A DNA stretch of 64,000 bases, taken from positions 77,063,501 to 77,127,500 of the forward strand of contig JAWZYU010000011.1 of assembly GCA_038380435.1 (NCBI GenBank), given 5' to 3'. Every line of letters begins with the position of its first letter. Position 1 is the first letter of the stretch. This document shows positions 58,549-64,000 of the stretch, piece by piece. The notes beneath the pieces are model-generated. The model did not search any database. It was not told where the DNA came from and saw only the letters and a list, made by a program, of their open reading frames with translations. The position numbers were made by a program, and so were the translations under genes. This DNA is from Ryuthela nishihirai. Taxonomy: Eukaryota > Arthropoda > Arachnida > Araneae > Heptathelidae.

Positions 58549-58710
58549 GTCCTCGTCCGAATGACGTCGAGCATTGCTTCCCCAGGCCTTGTGCCCTTGA
58601 TCAGAACAAACCTGATGATAACAAAATACCTCTTGGCCAAGAAGGCATCGATGTCACCTACACCTGGAGAATGGGAGGATACACACCTTGCAGCGCCTCG
58701 TGCCTTGGAG
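58549..58710 (+). CDS. ADAMTSL1/3: ADAMTS-like 1/3 exon f: end of one TSR, start of the next
   Basis: Acceptor 'ttctacag', donor GTAAGT; phase 1 on both sides, 54 codons. It encodes PRPNDVEHCFPRPC, which closes the TSR begun in exon e, then a hydrophilic spacer DQNKPDDNKIPLGQEGIDV and the opening of another TSR, YTWRMGGYTPCSASCLGG. The last residues carry the CSxxC motif; the following G is completed by exon g. Spacer and aromatic YxW start are as expected for this family. A truncated SINE begins about 57 bp after the donor. Confidence 0.93.
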
Positions 58711-58767
58711 GTAAGTTCTCCTTTCTGCATTACAGAGTTCTAACGGATCGAAATTACTACCATTATG

Positions 58768-59017
58768 TTTTACCTCTGAGCGGCATTTTATTGCACACTA
58801 TGGGCTAATTGCCAGGTCACAAGGACCCCAAAGGCTCAAAGAAGGTTGGGGGAGGGGACCAACTGGAACAACTGTTGGGAGACAGATGGTAACCTCCCGT
58901 CAAGGCCATCCAGCATGTTCTTTAACGTGCACAGGGTATGGCTCTCCCACACATGGAGTCACTGCTTAACGCCTTTCCAAGCCCATCGGTGTCCTCTACT
59001 GACCGTGGGCAGGGCGG
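58768..59017 (-). repeat. SINE-A, truncated, next to a splice donor
   Basis: Begins 'ttttacctctgagcggcatt' and stops at 'gaccgtgggcagggcgg'; the tRNA-like head is absent. Confidence 0.85.
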
Positions 59018-59204
59018 TCTTTTTAACTTTTGGTTTGTTACTCTTCGTACTGCTTTAATTTTGCACTCAGAAAACCAATTATTTTGAGGATAACTAAAAT
59101 CATATAAATATTTCATGAAATTAATTTTACTCAGTAGTAAAGAATCACAGGATGTGTTCTGTAGACATGGAACTCATGAAATAATGAGCTGAAAAATTGG
59201 TTTT

Positions 59205-59740
59205 GTCATGAGTGGGATTCGAACCCACGTCTCCAGGAAACATGCCTGTTATGCTACCACTACACCACCAATCAGGAAACATGCCTGTTATGCTACCACT
59301 GCACCACCAATCAGGAAACATGCCTGTTATGCCACCACTGCACCACCAATCAGGAAATATGCCTGTTATGCTACCACTACACCACCAATCAGGAAACATG
59401 CCTGTTATGCCACCACTGCACCACCAATCAGGAAACATGCCTGTTATGCCACCACTGCACCACCAATCAGGAAACATGCCTGTTATGCCACCACTGCACC
59501 ACCAATCAGGAAACATGCCTGTTATGCTACCACTACACCACCAATCAGGAAACATGCCTGTTATGCCACCACTGCACCACCAATCAGGAAACATGCCTGT
59601 TATGCCACCACTGCACCACCAGTCAGGAAACATGCCTGTTATGCCACCACTGCACCACTAATCAGGAAACATGCCTGTTATGCCACCACTGCACCACCAA
59701 TCAGGAAACATGCCTGTTATGCTACCACTACACTACTAAT
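59205..59740 (-). repeat. 39-bp minisatellite derived from a tRNA-like sequence, 13 units
   Basis: Units of 39 bp ('caggaaacatgcctgttatg' plus 'ccaccactgcaccaccaat') fill 59234-59740. On the minus strand each contains 'tggtgcagtgg' or 'tggtgtagtgg', fitting the pol III A-box consensus. The array ends, at 59205-59233, in 'gggttcgaatcccactcatg', a perfect B box plus T-arm. So one half of a tRNA-like sequence is reiterated in front of a single second half. The acceptor and anticodon stems do not fold as a true tRNA. Frames of 188, 149 and 162 codons are open here only because the unit lacks stops. Confidence 0.88.
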
Positions 59741-59787
59741 GGCTAATCTTTTCTCAGCTTGTGTGACGTTATAAACATTCCGGATTT

Positions 59788-59912
59788 TTTTTTATTTAAT
59801 TCGCACAGTGGCGCCATCTATCCGGGACAAATAATAATTCATCTCTAATGAGGAAACAGAGTTGTCCACTTCCTGGATAGATGGCGCCACTGTGCGAATC
59901 AAATTAAAAAAA
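59788..59912. repeat. Palindrome with 'cagtggcgccatctatcc' arms
   Basis: 'attcgcacagtggcgccatc' at about 59799 and its complement at about 59878-59898 are identical; the arms extend to about 35 bp with few mismatches and about 45 bp between. MITE-like, but no clear target duplication. Confidence 0.8.
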
Positions 59913-60559
59913 TTCGGCAAGTTTATAATTTTACTCTTTCAACAACTCAATTGCTATCTCAAAATATTAAGAAGCGACTAATTGAAAATTGGATTCAGAT
60001 CAGTCCTTATTTACAAAATGAAACTAGGAAAGAAATATATATATATTTTAATCCACAGAGGATATAATTTAAGTAACGTTAAGTAACAATACACTACAAT
60101 TCTAAATATTACATAATAATTATTACACTAAATTCTACAATTCTAAAGGAACTTTGCGTACTGTATAGGCATTTCACAGGCACATCGAAAGTACTTGAAT
60201 TGCTCTGGAGTAGAAACGACCAGAAACGCAAAAAAAAAATCATCATCATGTTGTTGTTGTGATAACCAACCGTCCTAAAACAGTCGTCCAACCGGCTCGT
60301 CACGAAACCTAATTCATTACTCATTAGAAGTATGTTTTCATTTATTAGTAGAGAATTTTCCCTGAGTCCCTTTAAAAATATTTTTTATCTAGTGACTCTT
60401 CAGTAAGTTTGGGTGAGAAGGGTCTTTTCCGAAGGAGCCAAATGCCAGTTGTAAGAATTCTGAGGTTATCTTACAGGAGGAAATGAATCAGGAGGAGTTC
60501 ATTGTTCAAATGAGAAAAAGAAAATGACTTTTGTATCAGATGCAAGAGAATAAGACATA

Positions 60560-61035
60560 GGCTTTGAAATTGGATTGTTTTCCCTATGTGCAACGGTAAA
60601 ATGCAAACGACCCTGTGTGCAACGTTTTCCCTGTGTGTTCGTTAAAGAACACTCTGGATGGACTGAATGGGAGGCAGCCATCTGTCTCTTAACAGCTATC
60701 CAGTGGGTTCCCTAAGCATTTCTGGGCGCTTGGGATCATTGTGTGATGCTTAGGGAACCCACTGGATAGCTGTTAAGAGACAGATGGCAGCCTCCCATTC
60801 TGTCCATCCTGAGTGTTCTTTAACAAGCACATGGTATGGATCTCCTCCAGTAGGGACCACGGCTTGACGTCTCATTCGGTGGACGGTGACCTTTCTAAGA
60901 TCGTTGGTGTATCCTTTCTCAATGAGAGAAGAGAAGGATTAGATGGGGAATTCTCAATATAGGTGCAGTGGGAAGAGCCGAACCTAGAAATATCAGATTA
61001 AGGGCCTGGCGTGCTACGGACTCAGTCATCCCCTG
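60560..61035. repeat. Degenerate SINE-A with an internal inverted duplication
   Basis: The arms 60641-60717 and 60748-60824 are inverted copies (about 95% by eye) of one SINE-A segment, separated by 30 bp. The second arm continues as antisense SINE-A to the decayed head near 61030. Confidence 0.8.
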
Positions 61036-61441
61036 CTCCTAGACTGACGAATGTGCAATAAGAGAGTTTTATAGCAAATGTCGATTCTGAGAAGTCGTTA
61101 ATCTTAATAATAACTTAGGGAAAGGTTAAAACTCTCACTTTTCAACAGTCTTAAGAATTTCAGAAATCTAAAGTCCGAAAGCTGATGAAATAGAATGAAT
61201 TTGATGATTTTGTAGAATAAGAAATGAATCCAAGTCGTAGGGGAGTCACTGCACCTTTAATTCGATATGCAGAGAACCACTGGATAGCTGGTTTATATTT
61301 CCAATCATGCCTTTAAAAGTCAAATACAAAAAATATTTGAAGGTATATATGTATATACGTGGCAAATATTTCAGAATTCCTAAGCTTATTTTTGTAGTTC
61401 CTTTACTGTGAAATTTTCATTGATATAAACTATTGATTTAT

Positions 61442-61641
61442 GAGCCGTCCCGTGGCCGATTGGTTTAACGTACTTCGCTACTGATCAGAAGGACCTGTGC
61501 CCCGAGCCCCAGGTAAGGCATGGATGCTTGTGCGGTTTTCCGCTGAGGTTTCGCCTTCCTCACAGACCTCATACTATGGGGTATAAACAGACAAGCTCCT
61601 GTCAGACTTCTGTGGCAAGCAGCTGCTTGAGGGGTATTTAA
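61442..61641 (+). repeat. SINE-B
   Basis: Sense copy. Head 'ccgtggccgattggtttaac', decayed B box ('gtgccccgagcccc'), body 'caagctcctgtcagacttct', tail 'agcagctgcttgaggggtat'. Confidence 0.75.
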
Positions 61642-61822
61642 TTTAAATAAATTGATTTATGAATTTCAGGGATAGGAGTGTGTTCAGTCAATAACGTGTC
61701 AGACTCATGACCTCGTGTTCTCAATTTCAATGTCCCCACTGTGCTTGTGATGCGATTTTTTATGCTTAACTCGACTCTGCCGTTGGTAGGCTTTTAAAAG
61801 CAGCCATTAGTCGGATGAGACT

Positions 61823-61909
61823 TTTTTTTTTGCAAAAAAAATCGTTGCTAGATATGTTTTCTGAATTCTGTAATCAACCCTAGCGTTCGGATACTTTTTT
61901 GAGCCACTG
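61823..61909. mobile_element. MITE-1 half copy
   Basis: Right arm only: 'gaattctgtaatcaacccta' through to the inverted terminus ending at 61909, next to TA at 61910-61911. Confidence 0.8.
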
Positions 61910-62369
61910 TACAGCTGACTAATAACAAATTGGCCATATTGATATAACTTTCTGTTCCCTAAAGTTCAGTTTATAAATAATTTCTATAAATTTTAATGAT
62001 GACATTAGGAAAAATATAACTCATAAAATATTTAACCATAATATGAATAATTTTTTACCAGTTGATCATTTCGTCTTTAGGCAGAGAATTTATGGTTTTA
62101 TCTTTATATATTTGTGTCATTTTCAATTTTGTTTTAGAATTTTATCAGTAATCGTAACAAAATCATGATAGAAATCAAACAGAAATCAATGGAAAATATC
62201 AGAATACGAATTCCTACAAGAAAAACCTTTAAAATTTTGATTTCACTGAATCAACATACTTGGTTCTTTATTTTTGTGTCAACAATTTCTAACTGAACCG
62301 TGATGAGTGAATCCTTTCCTTTGCAGGTTCTGCTACTTTAATATTGCTTCGATTTGTTTTCCATTGCAG

Positions 62370-62499
62370 GAATAAGAGAATCCATCATCCAATGTTTCAG
62401 AGATCATGACCAAGCCATTGTATCACCTTATAAGTGTGACATCAGGAAAAAACCCGATGCTATCACGCAGACTTGTAACGATCATCCCTGTCCACCAAG
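62370..62499 (+). CDS. ADAMTSL1/3: ADAMTS-like 1/3 exon g: completion of a TSR
   Basis: Acceptor 'ccattgcag', donor GTAAGT. It enters in phase 1 and leaves in phase 2. It encodes GIRESIIQCFRDHDQAIVSP, then YKCDIRKKPDAITQTC and NDHPCPPR, completing the TSR opened in exon f. The ending CPPR normally leads straight into the W of the following TSR, so at least one more exon must lie beyond the window. Size (130 bp) and entry phase equal those of exon a, as expected if the two exons arose from duplicated TSR units. Confidence 0.93.
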
Positions 62500-63165
62500 G
62501 TAAGTATCCGTTTAATTTGTGCTACACAACGGGGCTAATTAGCTTCATTAATACTCTTTCATGAACTCCAGGAGAATTGCTCTTTAGTTCTTCTGAATCT
62601 TCCTTTACTCTATTTCTTTAAACATTACTGTTTTAAATTTTCTTCTAATGAAACATGCGCAACAAAAGAGGTCATCTCATCCTCTTCATTATTATCATTG
62701 TATTCCTAACATTAGTAACAATTACAAAGTTTATTTTTGGCAACAAGGACCCCTCTTCTCCAATTAGCATGTGCCACTCCGTAAGCTACACCCTATCATT
62801 AAAATTCTAAACTTTTCCCTTTATGATTTGCCCACCCCTTCAAATAGTTCATATATCTGAAAGTTTGGTTCCCTTTTAGTTTCCTTCATTCAAATTATTA
62901 CATAAGTTTTTCTCACCATACACTTTTCAACTGATATTTCTTCAGTCATTTCTGTCATAGTGTACATACCTCGAAACGTTAACTATGGGTAGCTAATCCA
63001 GTTTTTCCACACCAATGGGACAAGAATATTCTCTTCGTTGCTTATTTTCAAGTTGGCCAACGATTATACTACAGAGCATCAGAACCATAACTAGCCTTTC
63101 TTGGGCCCTGTGCAACGTTCTCTTTTTGAGCCCCATAATTTTTTATGGAAATAAATATATTAGGA
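62500..63165 (+). other. Intron sequence, unassigned
   Basis: Start of the intron after exon g. AT-rich, nothing recognised. Confidence 0.6.
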
Positions 63166-64000
63166 ATGACTTGGACGGTAGTTCACTCGTTGCCCCAATA
63201 GTCCCACAAGTTTTCTATGGGATTCAAATCCGGGGATTTTGCGGGCCAATCGAGATGTTCGAAGGCTTCAGAATGCTCGTCGTGACAGTTCGACACACTT
63301 CAAACCTTGTACATGCGGCAGTTGTCTTCTTGGGAGACTGGGGTATCCTTCTGGGTTTCACTGTGGATATGCTGCACAAAAGGCAATATGTGGTCGTCCA
63401 GTAGCTCCATATATCCTTCTGGTTCAAGTGTGACGTCACCGCAACCAAAGGATCCGTTTTCTCGTACGTGAAACCCCCAGAACATCACAGAGCCTCCTCC
63501 AGCTTGAACAGAACCTTGCACACAGTCCACACGAACACTTCATGCGGCTTACGATGTACCTGTCGCCTCGCATCATTTGAGTACAAGCAAAAACGCGACT
63601 CATCAGACCAGATAACATGCTTCCAAGAGTCGAGAGTCCAGTCTTTGTGGCGCCGCACCCACTGTAGCCGTGCAGCCTTGTGCAGAGCTGTTAGCATAGG
63701 TCTCTTCCGCGGTACTCTACTCCAGATATTCATGGCATGCATTTCCCTTCGGAGTGTTCGTTCGGAAGCAGCCTGTTGTAGGCCTGCATTCACTGACTGT
63801 AGCAATTCCTGCCTCGTTGCAAAGCAGTTTGCCCTAACTGTGCGTGACACACTGCAGCAGTCCCTATTGGTGAGCACAGTCTTTCTTCTGCAGTTTTGGC
63901 GACGATTAGCGGTGGACTGCGATGTACGCCACTGCTGAAGACCCTTTGGACAGTACATTTTGACTCACCTGCAAAGGCAGCAACTTCTTTTACACTAAGC
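63166..64000 (-). pseudogene. Tc1-like transposase, cut by the window edge
   Basis: On the minus strand from the right edge: VKEVAAFAGESKCTVQRV (HTH), then 63485-63958 with TSQSTANRRQNCRRKTVLTN, TLRREMHAMNIWSRVPRKRP and the first Asp in VIWSDESRFCLYSNDARRQV. Next, 63300-63530 has QAGGGSVMFWGFHVRENGSF, DDHILPFVQHIH and the second Asp in a damaged QEDNCRM. Finally DWPAKSPDLNPIENLWDYWG near 63200 holds the Glu block. Two frame breaks (near 63500 and 63290). The N terminus lies beyond 64000. Less decayed than most Tc1 relics here. Confidence 0.87.

Larger units (their letters stand above)
58711..62369 (+). other. 3.7-kb intron with SINEs and a tRNA-like minisatellite
   Basis: Phase 1 intron. Repeats are listed separately; 59020-59210, 59915-60560, 61045-61440 and 61915-62365 hold nothing I recognise. 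Confidence 0.85.

Noticed and set aside
59145..59774. Open frames of 188, 149 and 162 codons over the second 39-bp array
   Set aside because: Three frames on two strands are open simultaneously, as expected from a stop-free repeat unit and not from a gene.
63015..63404. 129-codon plus-strand frame
   Set aside because: It lies antisense to the Tc1 transposase remnants on the minus strand, which carry recognisable catalytic motifs.

Overview
This window looks like intron-rich, transposon-rich animal DNA. It is AT-rich, exons are short and flanked by AG/GT splice sites, introns run from about 1.2 to 10 kb, and interspersed repeats are dense. The mix of repeats (many Tc1/mariner lineages, tRNA-derived SINEs, APE-type LINEs, palindromic MITEs) together with the conserved gene suggests an arthropod. 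A chelicerate such as a spider is my best guess, but that rests on repeat style and not on a marker gene.

The only host gene I can support is on the plus strand. Seven collinear internal exons (22329-22458, 23676-23877, 33994-34165, 43396-43501, 53749-53879, 58549-58710, 62370-62499) join in one uninterrupted frame of about 344 codons with matching intron phases. They encode thrombospondin type-1 repeats (TSRs) whose order and spacing match the central part of ADAMTS-like 1/3 (punctin; MADD-4 in nematodes, nolo in Drosophila), a secreted extracellular-matrix and synapse-organising glycoprotein. Both ends of the gene lie outside what I could recognise: no signal peptide, spacer, Ig or PLAC exon was found.

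Everything else recognisable is repetitive. Region by region: 1-2.4 kb, weak SINE debris; 2.4-8.0 kb, a large foldback-like inverted repeat whose arms are built of ~295-bp units, carrying SINEs and a MITE; 8.5-9.4 kb, a DD41D Tc1/mariner element; 9.8-11.4 kb, a decayed Tigger/pogo element; 12-17.6 kb, MITEs, a mariner relic and nested SINEs; 20.4-23 kb, SINEs and an LTR-like repeat between and before exons; 25.3-26.85 kb, a ~40-unit 39-bp minisatellite; 27-32 kb, two Tc1 elements, a jockey relic and more foldback units; 32.66-32.95 kb, an hAT MITE with a perfect 8-bp target duplication; 34.2-37.6 kb, a nearly complete LINE; 38-41.3 kb, Tc1 and LINE scraps in inverted pairs; 44.8-53 kb, SINEs, an hAT remnant, three more Tc1 copies and a ~31-bp satellite; 54.4-57.8 kb, palindromic MITEs and a possible solo LTR; 58.8-61.6 kb, SINEs, a second 39-bp minisatellite that looks tRNA-derived, and palindromes; 63.2-64 kb, a Tc1 copy cut by the window edge.

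Most long open frames here are artefacts of transposon coding remnants or of 39-bp tandem repeats that lack stop codons. I found no CRISPR, bacterial operon or new protein system. The more unusual observations are structural: the tRNA-like minisatellite with reiterated A-box motifs, the foldback element, the hAT MITE that resembles a vertebrate family, and several nested insertions with readable target duplications.
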